From Consotaella salsifontis (lineage in GTDB: Bacteria; Pseudomonadota; Alphaproteobacteria; Rhizobiales; Rhizobiaceae), in NCBI RefSeq assembly GCF_900167365.1, contig NZ_FUXL01000022.1, positions 1-44,575 on the forward strand: DNA of 44,575 nt. Direction: 5' to 3'. The translations under genes were made by a program, and so were the position numbers. Under the pieces are notes generated by a model, which saw only the letters and a program-made list of their open reading frames with translations, was not told where the DNA came from and did not search any database. Every line of letters starts with the position of its first letter. Positions within the stretch are counted from its first letter, which is position 1. Below, in pieces: positions 26,603 through 35,322 of the stretch.

Positions 26603-27781
26603 GTGCTCTTTCCAAGCCAACCCGATCGTTCCTTCTCCTTTCCGCCGTTTCCGGTCGATCTCAGGTTCGGCGCCGGCATCGCCGCGGACTTGGGCACGCT
26701 GGCGCGGTCCCTTGGCGCTCGCCGGGCCTTCCTCGTGACCGATCCGGGCGTTGTGATGGCTGGGCTGACGCCGCGGCTGAGCGAGCCGCTGTCGGCGAGC
26801 GGTGTCGAGGTGGAGGTCTTCGACGAGGTCCGGCAGGATTCGGGGTCGCAGTTGATCATGCGCGGCGCCGCCGAGGCGCGTCGCTTCGATGCGGATCTGG
26901 TGGTCGGGCTCGGTGGCGGCAGCGCGCTCGATTCGGCCAAGGCGATCGCCGCTATGGCGACCAACGGGGGGAGCATTCTCGACTATGTCGGGCTGAACAA
27001 GCTGCCCGCCGATCCGCTGCCGAGCATCTGCGTGCCGACCACGTCGGGGACCGGCAGCGAGGTCAGCATCTGGTCGGTGCTAACTGATGACGACACCGGA
27101 ATGAAGGTTTCGGCCGGCGGCCAGCGCTTCATGGCCACGGTGGCGCTCTGCGATCCCGACCTGACGCTGACCCTGCCGCCGGCGGTGACGGCGGCCACCG
27201 GCATGGACGCCCTGGCGCACGCCAGCGAATGCTACGTCAACCGCGCCTGCCAGCCGGTGTCGGGCGCGCTGGCGCTGCAGAGCATCGCCTTCGCCGGCCG
27301 GAGCCTGCGCAAGGCGGTGCACGACGGCGCGGACCGCGCCGCACGCTGCGACATGATGCTGGCGAGCGTGCTCGCGGGGATCGCCATGAATCCGACCCGG
27401 CTCGGGCTGGCGCATGCCCTCGCCATGCCGCTCGGCAGCTGGAATCTGAAGATTCCGCACGGCACGATCATCGCGCTGACGCTGCCCAGCGTCATGGCCT
27501 TCAACGTCGAGGCGGCGCCCGAGCGCTACGCGGCGGTGGCCCAGGCGCTCGGCGCCGACACCCGCGGCATGCCGCCCCTCGAGGCGGCGAGGCTGAGCGT
27601 CGAGATGGTGGCGCGCCTCAAGGACGATCTGGGCCTGCCGCGAGGCCTCGGGGAATGCGGCATGAACGAGGATTGGGTGGAGCGCATCGTGGCGGAGGCC
27701 ATGAAGAGCGGCAACGTGGCCGTCAATCCGCGCGAGACCAGCCCGGCGCAGCTCGCCGAGGTGCTGCGGGCGTCGATCTGA
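26603..27781 (+). CDS. Iron-containing (group III) alcohol dehydrogenase family protein
   Basis: 392-residue dehydrogenase beginning at GTG with GGGAGG upstream. It has the NAD-binding GLGGGSALDSAKAIA, the conserved CVPTTSGTGSEVS, and the metal-binding residues of the family in GMDALAHASECY (Asp, His) and LGLAHALAMPLGS / KIPHGTIIALTLP (two His). Related proteins oxidise or reduce 1,3-propanediol, lactaldehyde, maleylacetate or 4-hydroxybutyrate. The next gene starts 15 nt downstream and encodes an aldehyde dehydrogenase, so together they would convert an alcohol to the acid. Confidence 0.93.
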   Translation: MLFPSQPDRSFSFPPFPVDLRFGAGIAADLGTLARSLGARRAFLVTDPGVVMAGLTPRLSEPLSASGVEVEVFDEVRQDSGSQLIMRGAAEARRFDADLVVGLGGGSALDSAKAIAAMATNGGSILDYVGLNKLPADPLPSICVPTTSGTGSEVSIWSVLTDDDTGMKVSAGGQRFMATVALCDPDLTLTLPPAVTAATGMDALAHASECYVNRACQPVSGALALQSIAFAGRSLRKAVHDGADRAARCDMMLASVLAGIAMNPTRLGLAHALAMPLGSWNLKIPHGTIIALTLPSVMAFNVEAAPERYAAVAQALGADTRGMPPLEAARLSVEMVARLKDDLGLPRGLGECGMNEDWVERIVAEAMKSGNVAVNPRETSPAQLAEVLRASI

Positions 27782-27796
27782 TATTCGGAGGCAAGG

Positions 27797-29239
27797 GTGA
27801 AATACGACAACTATATCGACGGCGCCTGGCGGGCGCCGGTGAGCGGCGACTACGCGCCCAATCTCAATCCGGCTCGGCCGCAGGACGTGCTCGGCGAATT
27901 CGCCAGCTCCGGGCCGCAGGACGTGGATGCGGCCGTCGACGCGGCCCGTCGGGCCTTCGCGGACTTCCGCTTCGCCCCACCGTCCTATCGCTCCAGCCTG
28001 CTCGCCCGGCTGGCGGATCTGATGCAGGACAATGCCGAGGAGTTGGCGACCATCATCGTCAAGGAGATGGGCAAGGTCCTCGCCGAAGCGCGCGGCGAGG
28101 TCGGCCGCGCCATCGCCGAGTGCCGCTTTATGGCGGGCGAGGCGCTGCACGTCGGCGGCGGCAGCTTCGCCTCCGAGCGGGCGGGCGTCGACATCGTCGC
28201 CCGGCAGGAGCCGCTCGGGCCGGTGGCGCTCATCTCGCCGTGGAACTTTCCGGTGGTGACGCCGATCCGCAAGCTTGCGCCGGCGATCGCCTACGGCTGC
28301 ACCCTGGTGATGAAGCCCGCTTCGCTCACCCCCTGGTGCTCGGTGAAGCTGACCGAGCTGATCGATCGCGCCGGCTTCCCTAAGGGTGTGGCAAACCTCG
28401 TCATGGGCGGCGGTGGCGCGGTCGGGGCCGCCCTGGCCGCCCATCCGGCGATCGCCGGCGTCTCGTTCACCGGCTCCACCGAGGTCGGCAGGCGCATCTA
28501 CGCCGCCGCGGCGCGGCGCATCGCCCGGGTCCAGCTCGAGCTCGGCGGCAAGAATCCGGCCATCGTCATCGACTGTCGGGACCTCAAAGGCGCGGCCAAG
28601 GAGATCGTCTCCGCCGCCTTCCAGGCGGCCGGACAGCGCTGCACGGCGCTCAGCCGCGTCGTCGTCGCCGACGATCTCGCCAACGGTCTCGTGGCCGAGC
28701 TCGCCGCCGCCACCCGCGAGCTGAAGGTGGCGGAGGGCTTCCGGGAGGGCGCGCAGATTGGCCCGATGGTCAGCCAGGACCAGCTCGACCGGGTGAACCA
28801 CTATATGAACGTCGGCCGGGCCGGCGAGGCGGAGCTGATCGTCGAGGGCCGCCAGACGGTGGAGGATCCGAAGACGGAGGGCTATTTCCATTCGCCCGCC
28901 CTGTTCGACCGGGTCGACCCGACGTCGCCGCTCGCCGTGGACGAGATCTTCGGCCCGATCCTGCCGGTGATCCGGGTCTCCGGCGCCGAGCAGGCGCTGG
29001 CGATCGCCAACGATACGCAGTACGGCCTCGCCGCCTCGCTGTTCACCGCCGACCCAAAGCTGGCCGCCCGGTTCGCCGACCGTCTGGAGGCCGGCATGGT
29101 CCACATCAACCACGGCACGGCGAGCCAACCGCACGTGCCATTCGGCGGGGTCAAGAAATCCGGCGAGGGCGCCTATTCCATCGGTGCCTCCGCGCGGGGC
29201 TTCTACACCGCGACGAAGGTCGTCTACCGCCTGTTCTAG
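27797..29239 (+). CDS. NAD(P)-dependent aldehyde dehydrogenase
   Basis: 480-residue enzyme starting at GTG (KYDNYIDGAWRAP) with GGAGG 6 nt upstream. Diagnostic motifs are ISPWNFPVVTP, FTGSTEVGRRI, the catalytic Glu in LELGGKNPA, the catalytic Cys in AAGQRCTALSR, and EIFGPILPVIRV. GRAGEAELIVEGRQ and PHVPFGGVKKSGEG resemble 2,5-dioxovalerate/alpha-ketoglutaric semialdehyde and related semialdehyde dehydrogenases, which fits sugar-acid catabolism, although the substrate is not certain. Forms an operon with the alcohol dehydrogenase gene. Confidence 0.94.
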   Translation: MKYDNYIDGAWRAPVSGDYAPNLNPARPQDVLGEFASSGPQDVDAAVDAARRAFADFRFAPPSYRSSLLARLADLMQDNAEELATIIVKEMGKVLAEARGEVGRAIAECRFMAGEALHVGGGSFASERAGVDIVARQEPLGPVALISPWNFPVVTPIRKLAPAIAYGCTLVMKPASLTPWCSVKLTELIDRAGFPKGVANLVMGGGGAVGAALAAHPAIAGVSFTGSTEVGRRIYAAAARRIARVQLELGGKNPAIVIDCRDLKGAAKEIVSAAFQAAGQRCTALSRVVVADDLANGLVAELAAATRELKVAEGFREGAQIGPMVSQDQLDRVNHYMNVGRAGEAELIVEGRQTVEDPKTEGYFHSPALFDRVDPTSPLAVDEIFGPILPVIRVSGAEQALAIANDTQYGLAASLFTADPKLAARFADRLEAGMVHINHGTASQPHVPFGGVKKSGEGAYSIGASARGFYTATKVVYRLF

Positions 29240-29316
29240 ACCGTGCGGGGGGCGATGGGCCGGCGCTCCTGGGGGAGGCCCCGGCTCCTTCGGGGTCCAA
29301 GCGGCCCGGCGGACTG

Positions 29317-29334
29317 GCGCGGCTTCGGCCGCGC
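29317..29334. terminator. GCGCGGC-TTCG-GCCGCGC hairpin after the dehydrogenase pair
   Basis: A perfect 7-bp stem with a stable UUCG tetraloop in the 197-nt gap between the aldehyde dehydrogenase gene and the small gene at 29437. No T-run follows. It may terminate or process the operon transcript. Confidence 0.5.
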
Positions 29335-29436
29335 GCGAGGGGGAAGGAGGGGAGCGAAGGCGCCGCCGGGCGTTCCGCCGGATCGTCGTTCCGGCCGGCC
29401 CGGCGGGGCGTCACCAAGATCAAGGGAGGAGCGAAC

Positions 29437-29811
29437 ATGTTGGTTTTCATATCCGTCCTAACGTTCGATCCCGCGGCCGGTGCGCAGGCCATGGACCGGT
29501 ACGTGCGGAAGCTGTCCGATCACATCGCGCTGTCGCCCCTCGTCCGGGAAGGGTATGCCGGACGGGGCGCCTGGGCCGGCGCCCGCGACCCGCTGCCGGC
29601 CGATTGCCGAAGCGGCGGAACCGAGGTGACGTCCGTCGTCATGTTCGACGACGAAGACGACTATCGCGACTACTTGGCGTCGGAGGAGCTTGCCGCGCTG
29701 GAAGGCGCCTGGCTCGAGCCGTTCCTCGCCGTCCGGTCCTGCGTGTGCTTCAGCCCCGGAGCGCAAGCCGAACGGTTCGCCCTGCTCGATACCCCCTCGA
29801 TCTGGACGTGA
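29437..29811 (+). CDS. Conserved-looking small protein of unknown function, possibly dimeric alpha/beta-barrel
   Basis: 124 residues preceded by GGGAGGAG, a strong ribosome site. The start MLVFISVLTFDPAAG, the later block VTSVVMFDDEDDYRDYLASE, and the alternation of strands and helices resemble ferredoxin-like stress-response or EthD/ABM-type dimeric alpha-beta barrels, but no motif is decisive. It follows the alcohol and aldehyde dehydrogenase genes on the same strand and may be the last gene of that operon. I do not assign a function. Confidence 0.65.
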   Translation: MLVFISVLTFDPAAGAQAMDRYVRKLSDHIALSPLVREGYAGRGAWAGARDPLPADCRSGGTEVTSVVMFDDEDDYRDYLASEELAALEGAWLEPFLAVRSCVCFSPGAQAERFALLDTPSIWT

Positions 29812-29848
29812 GCGGCGGCGGCTCACCCCGGCACCATTCGGTCGGCCG

Positions 29849-30640
29849 CTACGGCGCGGCGGCCGGCAGGCGCGTCTGCCAGAAGGCCCATGCCAGGGAG
29901 AGGTGCTGTTCCATCGCCGCTTCAGCTTCCGCCGGGTCGCGCATGAGGATCGCCTCGTAGATCGCCTGGTGCCCTTCGTGCGAGGCGACGTCGCGCTCCG
30001 TCGGCCGGTCCAGACGGCGCCAGCGCTCGATCAGCCAGGCGTCGAACGCCTGGTGCACGGCAATGAACAGGGGATTGCCGGGCATCGCGAAGAGCACGCG
30101 GTGGAAGGCGAGGTCGGCCCGCTCGTAGCGGGTCCGGTCGCCGACGGCGGCCGCGCTTTCCTCGACCGCCAGCTTGAGGGCGCGCATGTCGTCCGAACCG
30201 GCGTGCAGGGCGGCGTGCCGGGCGAGCGCCATCTCGAAGAAGGTGCGCGCGGAGAAGAAGTCCGCCAGCGAACTCGGCTCGCCCAGCAATTGCTGCACGG
30301 GAAGCGCGGCGCCGGTGAGGATCGTCGCCGCGCTCGGCCTGGTGACGATCGGCCGGCGACCGTTGCCGACGGAAACCAGCCCGGCGCGCTGGAGAACCAG
30401 CAGCGCCTCGCGGATCGCCGGCCGCCCGACCGCCAGCATCTCCATGAGCTTGCGCTCCGGCGGCAGCCTGTCGCCGGCGTTCAGCCGGCCGTCGGCGATC
30501 ATCGCCGTCAGCCGGTCGGCGACGACCTCGTAGAGCTTCTTCTCGCCGTCCCGGCCGTGGGCGTCCACCAGACCCGCCGCAGACCGGCGGCTCCCGGCCT
30601 CTTCCGTCCTCGGCTGATTGCTGGTGGTGGTCCGTGCCAT
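29849..30640 (-). CDS. FadR-type GntR transcriptional regulator with FCD domain
   Basis: 263 residues from MARTTTSN. The N-terminal winged helix-turn-helix (LYEVVADRLTAMIADGRLNA then LPPERKLMEMLAVGRPAIRE) is followed by an all-helical FCD ligand domain with the usual Asp/His metal-binding set in ERADLAFHRVLF and SHEGHQAIYEAILM ... MEQHL. FCD regulators sense sugar acids, lactate, gluconate and similar carboxylates. It lies convergent to the dehydrogenase operon and directly downstream of the LysR gene. It is a plausible regulator of the cluster operons. Confidence 0.92.
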   Translation of the reverse strand: MARTTTSNQPRTEEAGSRRSAAGLVDAHGRDGEKKLYEVVADRLTAMIADGRLNAGDRLPPERKLMEMLAVGRPAIREALLVLQRAGLVSVGNGRRPIVTRPSAATILTGAALPVQQLLGEPSSLADFFSARTFFEMALARHAALHAGSDDMRALKLAVEESAAAVGDRTRYERADLAFHRVLFAMPGNPLFIAVHQAFDAWLIERWRRLDRPTERDVASHEGHQAIYEAILMRDPAEAEAAMEQHLSLAWAFWQTRLPAAAP

Positions 30641-30658
30641 GCGCTCGGCTCGCAAGAC

Positions 30659-31612
30659 CTAGAGGCTGTCGACGATGGGGTGATCGGCGTCGATCCGAAG
30701 ATCGGCCGGACGCCGACTGTGCAGGATCGACCGAGCGGCGTCCGTCGCCGCGGCGCGGAAGAGCGGGACGGCCGGATTGCGGGCGTCGTTGCGCCAGGCC
30801 AGCAGCACGTCGACCGGTTCGGAGGCGTCGGCCAGCGGCACCATCGCGACGCCCGGCATGTTCAGATACCGTGCCGCATCCGGCACCAGCGCGACCCCGA
30901 GGCCGGCGCCGACCAGGCCGAGCACCGTGTGGATCTGGATCGCCTCCTGAACGATGTTCGGCGTGAACCCGGCGCCTTCGCAGAGCGCGATCACCCGGGA
31001 GTTGAACAGCGGGCTCTGGCGCGCCGCAAAGAGGATGAAAGGCTCGTCCCGTAGGCTGGTCAGCGGAACCGCGGCCCGGTCCGCCAGGACATGGCCGTCG
31101 GGAACCGCCAGGATGAAGCTCTCCCGCATGACCGTCTCGAAGGCGATGGCGCGATCCTCCACCGGCGGGCGCAGCAGGGCGACGTCCACCTCGCCCCGCC
31201 GCAGCGCCTCGAGCTGTTCGATGACCGTCATCTCCTGCAGGTTCAACGTGACGTTGGGGTGGCGCTTCGTGAAGACGCTGAGGATCGTTGGGGTCAGCTT
31301 GTAGGTCGAGGAATGGATGAAGGTGACCTTCAGTCGGCCGGTCTCGCCGTTGGCCACGCGCACGGCGTCGGTGCTGGCGCGCCGCATCTGCTCCAGCAAC
31401 TGCTTGGCCGACTTCATATAGGCCGCGCCCGCCGCCGTCAGCGCGACCGAGCGCTGCGTGCGCTCGAGCAGCACGACGCCCAGTTCCGCCTCCAGCCGCT
31501 TGATCTGGCGGCTCAGGGCCGGCTGGGCGATGTGCAGATGCTGGGCGGCGCGCCCGAAATGCAGTTGTTCGGCGACGGCGACGAAATAGCGGAGATGTCG
31601 AAGTTCGATCAT
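30659..31612 (-). CDS. LysR-family transcriptional regulator
   Basis: 317 residues: MIELRHLRYFVAVAEQLHFG followed by the helix-turn-helix LHIAQPALSRQIKRLEAELG, then the substrate-binding domain from about residue 93 (LKVTFIHSSTYKLTPTILSV). It resembles BenM/CatR-like members in the AQPALS helix and the F-x-x-A region. It is divergent from the second RraA-family gene with 112 nt between the starts, the usual LysR arrangement for control of the neighbouring operon. Its C-terminus ends 18 nt before the GntR gene start. Confidence 0.94.
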   Translation of the reverse strand: MIELRHLRYFVAVAEQLHFGRAAQHLHIAQPALSRQIKRLEAELGVVLLERTQRSVALTAAGAAYMKSAKQLLEQMRRASTDAVRVANGETGRLKVTFIHSSTYKLTPTILSVFTKRHPNVTLNLQEMTVIEQLEALRRGEVDVALLRPPVEDRAIAFETVMRESFILAVPDGHVLADRAAVPLTSLRDEPFILFAARQSPLFNSRVIALCEGAGFTPNIVQEAIQIHTVLGLVGAGLGVALVPDAARYLNMPGVAMVPLADASEPVDVLLAWRNDARNPAVPLFRAAATDAARSILHSRRPADLRIDADHPIVDSL

Positions 31613-31644
31613 TCGATAACCCTAAGGCATCAATCGACACGCTT

Positions 31645-31657
31645 CAATATATTGGAC
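31645..31657 (+). promoter_or_regulatory. Shared cluster motif, copy 2 (CAATATATTGGAC)
   Basis: Lies between the divergent LysR and RraA-family genes, 67 nt before the latter, and reads towards it. It contains the perfect 10-bp palindrome CAATATATTG. Part of a three-copy motif set. Confidence 0.5.
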
Positions 31658-31724
31658 GCTCGACCGGCCCCTGACTAGCCTTCTCCGCATGAACGAAATG
31701 GAGCAAGCGCAGGGAGAGGGTGAC

Positions 31725-32396
31725 ATGGGCGTCGGCTTCAGGATCAAGCAGGAACGGCCGCGTCCGCGCGCCGGCCTCGTTGAGGCTTTCGCGGCGCTTC
31801 CGCTGGCCAACATCAGCGACAACATGAGCCGCATGTTCGCCGGCGGCGCGGTGCTTCGTCCGCTCGCGCCCGAGATGCGGCTGGCCGGCGTGGCGCTGAC
31901 CGTGCGCACCCGGCCGGGCGACAACCTGATGATGCACAAGGCGATCGACATGGCCGAGCCCGGCGACGTCGTCGTCGTCGACGCCGGCGGCGATCTGACT
32001 AACTCGCTGCTCGGCGAGATCATGATCCGCCTGTCGCTGCGGCACGACATCGCGGGCTGGATCATCGACGGCGCCGTTCGCGACACCGCCGAGATCTCCA
32101 GGCTGATGCCGGTCTACGCCCGCGGCATCAGCCATCGCGGCCCATACAAGGACGGCCCGGGCGAGATCAACGTGCCGGTCGCCGTCGGCGGCATGATCGT
32201 GCATCCCGGCGACGTCGTCCTCGGCGATGGCGACGGCGTCCTGTGCGTGCCGCTGGCCGAGGCGGAGGAGATCCTGGAACTGGCGCAGGCGCACAACGCC
32301 AGAGAGCGCGTCAGCATGCACCAGATCGAGGAGGGCACGTTCGACCGGAGCTGGATCGACCGGACCCTCAAGGCGAACGGGTGCCGGTTCGAATGA
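31725..32396 (+). CDS. RraA/HMG-aldolase family protein (second copy)
   Basis: 223 residues from MGVGFRIKQ, chosen because GGGAGAGGG lies 5 nt upstream; an ATG 12 codons earlier is less well placed. The family signatures are AGWIIDGAVRDTAEI (Arg-Asp pair), VVVVDAGGDLTNSLLGEIM and HPGDVVLGDGDGVLCVPL. It differs strongly from the copy at 22777-23559, so the two are likely to act on different intermediates rather than being a recent duplication. Its stop overlaps the Ldh_2-family gene (ATGA), indicating a two-gene operon of aldolase/decarboxylase plus dehydrogenase. Confidence 0.87.
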   Translation: MGVGFRIKQERPRPRAGLVEAFAALPLANISDNMSRMFAGGAVLRPLAPEMRLAGVALTVRTRPGDNLMMHKAIDMAEPGDVVVVDAGGDLTNSLLGEIMIRLSLRHDIAGWIIDGAVRDTAEISRLMPVYARGISHRGPYKDGPGEINVPVAVGGMIVHPGDVVLGDGDGVLCVPLAEAEEILELAQAHNARERVSMHQIEEGTFDRSWIDRTLKANGCRFE

Positions 32397-33436
32397 GCAC
32401 CGTCGACGCCGAGGCCCTGACGGCCTTCTGCCGCGATCTGTTCCTGGCCGCCGACGCGCCGGCCGAGGTGGCCGCCGTGGTCGCCGAATCGCTCGTCTAC
32501 GCCGATCTGAGGGGGATCGAATCGCACGGGGTCGTGCGCTGCGAAATCTATCTGGAGCGGATCGCCAAGGGCATGGTCGAACCGCGCGCGCCGGTCGTGC
32601 TGACGAAGGACGAGGGCGTCACCGGCCTCGTCGACGGCGGCAACCAGTTCGGCGCCTATGTCGGGGTGAAAGCCCTACAAGCCGTGACCGAACGGGCGAA
32701 GCGGCACGGCATCTGCGCGCTCGGGGTGTGCCATTCCAACCATTTCGGGACCGCCGCCTATTACGTCGAGCGCGCGGTGCGCGACGGCCTGGCGATGATG
32801 GTGATGTCGAACGCCTCCCAGACGATGCCGGCGGCCGGCGGCGTCAGGCCGTTCCTGGGGACCAACCCGCTGGCGTTCGGCTTTCCGGGCGACCGCGAGG
32901 TGCCGTTCATTCTGGACATGGCGACGAGCCTCGTCGCCCGCGGCAAGATCATCATGGCGGCAAAGCGCGGCGAAGACATTCCGCTGGGCTGGGCGGTCGA
33001 CAAGGAGGGGCGGCCGACGACGGACGCCCAGGCCGCGCTCGACGGCGCCGTGCTGCCGATGGGCGGGGCCAAGGGGTCGGGCCTGTCGATGGCCATCGAC
33101 ATCATGTCGGGCGTGCTCACCGGCGCCGGCTTCGGGCCGGGCGTGCGCAACATGTACCTGGACTGGCAGAACCCGCAGAACGTCGGCCACTTCTTCCTGG
33201 CGATCGACATCGCGCGGTTCGTCGAGCTCGATCTGTTCAAGCGGCGCATCGGCAGCTTCATCGATCAGCTCAAGGCGGAACCGAGGGCGCCCGGCGTCGA
33301 GGAGCTCCTTTATGCCGGCGAGGTGGAGCACCGCCTGCAGACGAAGCGGCAACGCGAGGGCATTCAACTCGCCGACAAGCTGACGGCCGATCTGAAGCGG
33401 CTCGGCGAGGAACGCGGCGTGGCCTGGCCGGCCTGA
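32393..33436 (+). CDS. Ldh_2-family (malate/L-lactate dehydrogenase type) oxidoreductase
   Basis: 347 residues. MSTVDAEALTAFCRDLFLAA and SLVYADLRGIESHGVVRCEI are typical of the family that includes 2,3-diketo-L-gulonate reductase, ureidoglycolate dehydrogenase and sulfolactate dehydrogenase. The catalytic His is in VCHSNHFGTAAYYV, and the cofactor-binding loops in PFLGTNPLAFGFP and MGGAKGSGLSMAIDIMSG are present. This fold oxidises (S)-2-hydroxy acids with NAD(P). It is translationally coupled to the RraA-family gene and convergent with a D-2-hydroxyacid dehydrogenase, so the cluster can handle 2-hydroxy acids of both configurations. Confidence 0.92.
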   Translation: MSTVDAEALTAFCRDLFLAADAPAEVAAVVAESLVYADLRGIESHGVVRCEIYLERIAKGMVEPRAPVVLTKDEGVTGLVDGGNQFGAYVGVKALQAVTERAKRHGICALGVCHSNHFGTAAYYVERAVRDGLAMMVMSNASQTMPAAGGVRPFLGTNPLAFGFPGDREVPFILDMATSLVARGKIIMAAKRGEDIPLGWAVDKEGRPTTDAQAALDGAVLPMGGAKGSGLSMAIDIMSGVLTGAGFGPGVRNMYLDWQNPQNVGHFFLAIDIARFVELDLFKRRIGSFIDQLKAEPRAPGVEELLYAGEVEHRLQTKRQREGIQLADKLTADLKRLGEERGVAWPA

Positions 33437-33480
33437 GCGAGCGAGCGCCCGTCTTGGCGTGTCCGCGCCCGCGGCGGCCC

Positions 33481-33494
33481 ATCCGTCGACGGAT
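33481..33494. repeat. 14-bp perfect palindrome ATCCGTCGACGGAT
   Basis: Located in the gap between two convergent genes and 11 bp before a second, longer hairpin. It may extend the terminator structure. Confidence 0.5.
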
Positions 33495-33505
33495 CGCGCC
33501 AGGCC

Positions 33506-33535
33506 CCGGCGCCGCGCACCCTGGCGCGGCGCCGG
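33506..33535. terminator. 12-bp GC hairpin between convergent dehydrogenase genes
   Basis: CCGGCGCCGCGC, loop ACCCTG, and the exact complement. It lies between the stops of the Ldh_2-type gene and the D-2-hydroxyacid dehydrogenase gene. Likely bidirectional terminator or 3' stabiliser; no T-run. Confidence 0.65.
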
Positions 33536-33561
33536 ATGCATCCGCAGCGCGGGTGGGCGGC

Positions 33562-34530
33562 TCAGCCGGGCGACACCACGTTAAGCGGCCGTCCCTCCCA
33601 GAACGCCTCGACGATCGAGACCAACTGGTCGGCGAGGCTCTGAACGGCCTGCCGGCTCGCCCAGGCCACGTGCGGCGTGACGATGACGTTCGGCCGTTCG
33701 GCGATCCGGCGCATCACGTGGCTTTCGCCCGGAGGCTCGCGGCTGATCACGTCGAAGCCGGCGCCGGCGATCCGGCCCGTCTCCAGCGCGGTTTCGAGCG
33801 CCTGCTCGTCGACGAGCCCGCCCCTGGCGGTGTTGATCAGCAGCGGCCGGCGCTGCATCAGCTCGAATTCGGCGGTGGAGATCAGGTTCCTGGTCGAGGG
33901 CAGCAGCGGGCAGTGGAGCGTGATGACGTCGCTGCGGCGCAGCACCTCCTCGAAGGGGGTGTAGAGCGGCCCCATGCCGTCGACGCCCTTGTAGGTGGAA
34001 AAGACGACGGTCATGCCGAACGCCTCGCCCAGCCTGGCGACCGCCCGGCCGAGGACGCCGTCGCCGATCACCCCCAGGGTGGCCCCGGCGAGATCGGCGA
34101 TCGGATGGTCGAAATAGCAGAACTGGCCGGCCTTCTCCCAGCGTCCGTCGAGCACGGACTGGCGATAGGACACCAGGCTGCGGCGCAGCGCCAGGATCAG
34201 CGCGAAGGTGTGCTCGGGAACCGTGTTCCGGGCGTAGTTGCGCACGTTGCTGACGGTGATGCCGGCCGCCTCGCAGGCCCTGACGTCGACCGGATCGTAG
34301 CCGGTGGCGGCGACGGCGATCAGCTTCAGCCGCCGGGCCGCCGCGATCGAGTCGGCCTGGATCGGCACCTTGTTGGTGATGACGATGTCGGCCTCGGCGA
34401 TGCGCCCGGCGACCTCGCTCGGCCGGGTCCGCTGAAAGACCGTTAGGCGGTGCGGAAAGTCAATGTTCCGCAGGGCGATCTCGGGCGAGAGCGTCTCGCG
34501 GTCGAGAAACACGATGTTGGCCGCGTCCAC
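33562..34530 (-). CDS. D-isomer-specific 2-hydroxyacid dehydrogenase
   Basis: 322 residues from GTG (DAANIVFLDRETLSPE), selected because GAGGGGAGG lies just upstream; the open frame extends 44 further codons with no family similarity. The NAD motif is GVIGDGVLGRAVARLG. The active-site residues are Arg in INTARGGLVDEQAL, Glu in GFDVISREPP and His in VTPHVAWAS. Members reduce glyoxylate, hydroxypyruvate or 2-keto sugar acids. The promoter side carries the shared 13-bp motif and a GntR gene remnant. Confidence 0.93.
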   Translation of the reverse strand: MDAANIVFLDRETLSPEIALRNIDFPHRLTVFQRTRPSEVAGRIAEADIVITNKVPIQADSIAAARRLKLIAVAATGYDPVDVRACEAAGITVSNVRNYARNTVPEHTFALILALRRSLVSYRQSVLDGRWEKAGQFCYFDHPIADLAGATLGVIGDGVLGRAVARLGEAFGMTVVFSTYKGVDGMGPLYTPFEEVLRRSDVITLHCPLLPSTRNLISTAEFELMQRRPLLINTARGGLVDEQALETALETGRIAGAGFDVISREPPGESHVMRRIAERPNVIVTPHVAWASRQAVQSLADQLVSIVEAFWEGRPLNVVSPG

Positions 34531-34656
34531 GGCGTCCTCCCCTCGCGTCGGCGCCCTGGCTTCAGGGCACGGTGGTCTGTCGTTGGCCGCGGCGCGCTGT
34601 CCTCCCGGAGCTGCGCCGCACCGTGACGAAGCAGCTTGGCCCGGCCGCGCCGGGCC

Positions 34657-34669
34657 GTCCAATACATTG
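34657..34669 (-). promoter_or_regulatory. Shared cluster motif, copy 3 (CAATGTATTGGAC)
   Basis: 127 nt upstream of the D-2-hydroxyacid dehydrogenase start and reading towards it. Differs from copy 2 at one position and from copy 1 at two. On the plus strand it is nested in GTCC...GGGAC. Confidence 0.5.
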
Positions 34670-34746
34670 CGGGACCGTCAATGATATCGTGGCGGCAACG
34701 ACCGGCCGATCGGGGGCGAGCGCCGGCGCTTCGCCCGGCCGCAGGC

Positions 34747-35010
34747 TCAGGACCGCAGCGGCGCGTCCTCGGCCGGCCGGCTCACTTCGAGCAGATCGTG
34801 GACGACCGAATCAAAATGGTCCTCCATCGCCTGCCGAGCCTGCGTCTCGTTCCTGGCGCACAGCGCGATCCGCTGGTGCAGGTCGACGATCTGGCCCGCC
34901 TTGTTGCGGAACCGGTCCTCGTAGAGGCCTTCGATGATCGTCTGCTCGATCGCCGTGCCCACCGCCTTCAGGATCATATTGTACATGGCGCTCTTGGTGG
35001 CGTCGGCGAG
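34747..35010 (-). pseudogene. GntR/FadR-family regulator, C-terminal FCD fragment
   Basis: On the minus strand the sequence reads RAALADATKSAMYNMILKAV, then IVDLHQRIALCARNETQARQ and AMEDHFDSVVHDLL before a stop at 34747. This is the last third of an FCD ligand-binding domain, whose family pattern is A.ATGN..... H..I..AI...D...A...M..HL. The DNA-binding half and most of the FCD are missing. Similarity ends near 35010, just before the IS3-family remnant, so the 5' part was lost by an IS-associated rearrangement. The intact gene probably regulated the adjacent dehydrogenase gene. Confidence 0.7.
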
Positions 35011-35159
35011 GGCCGCGCGAGGAGGGCCGGGCGCAGGCCGCCTATATCATGGTTCCAGCCGCCTCCGTGGTGCACAAACCCGACCGCGCGAGCCTCGTCG
35101 AAGCCGCGGACGATCCCGATGAACGGCCTGACGGCGCTCTATGCGTGGCAAACGCCATG

Positions 35160-35322
35160 GTCAGCGCTGCAGGGTCGAAAGTCCAATGCGCCGCCGCCGG
35201 ATCGCCAGGAGGATATGGCGACGGAATTGAAGCGGCTGCGGCGTGAGAATGCGGTGCTGCGACAGGAACGCGAGATCCTGAAGAAGGCCGCGGCTTTTTT
35301 CGCCCGGGAGGGAAGTCGATGA
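35160..35322 (+). pseudogene. IS3-family orfA, 3' remnant
   Basis: Ends with MATELKRLRRENAVLRQERE ILKKAAAFFAREGSR, the leucine-zipper C-terminus typical of IS3-family OrfA proteins. The helix-turn-helix half is missing; similarity to OrfA starts only around 35160. The stop overlaps the orfB ATG (ATGA), the usual IS3 layout. Confidence 0.75.

Noticed and set aside
27080-29134. Leftward open frame of 684 codons
   Set aside because: Antisense to the alcohol and aldehyde dehydrogenase genes, both of which have intact active sites.
35041-35150. Leftward frame reading PFIGIVRGFDEARAVGFVHH
   Set aside because: It looks weakly protein-like but is too short to assign and lies at an IS junction; no family match I can name.
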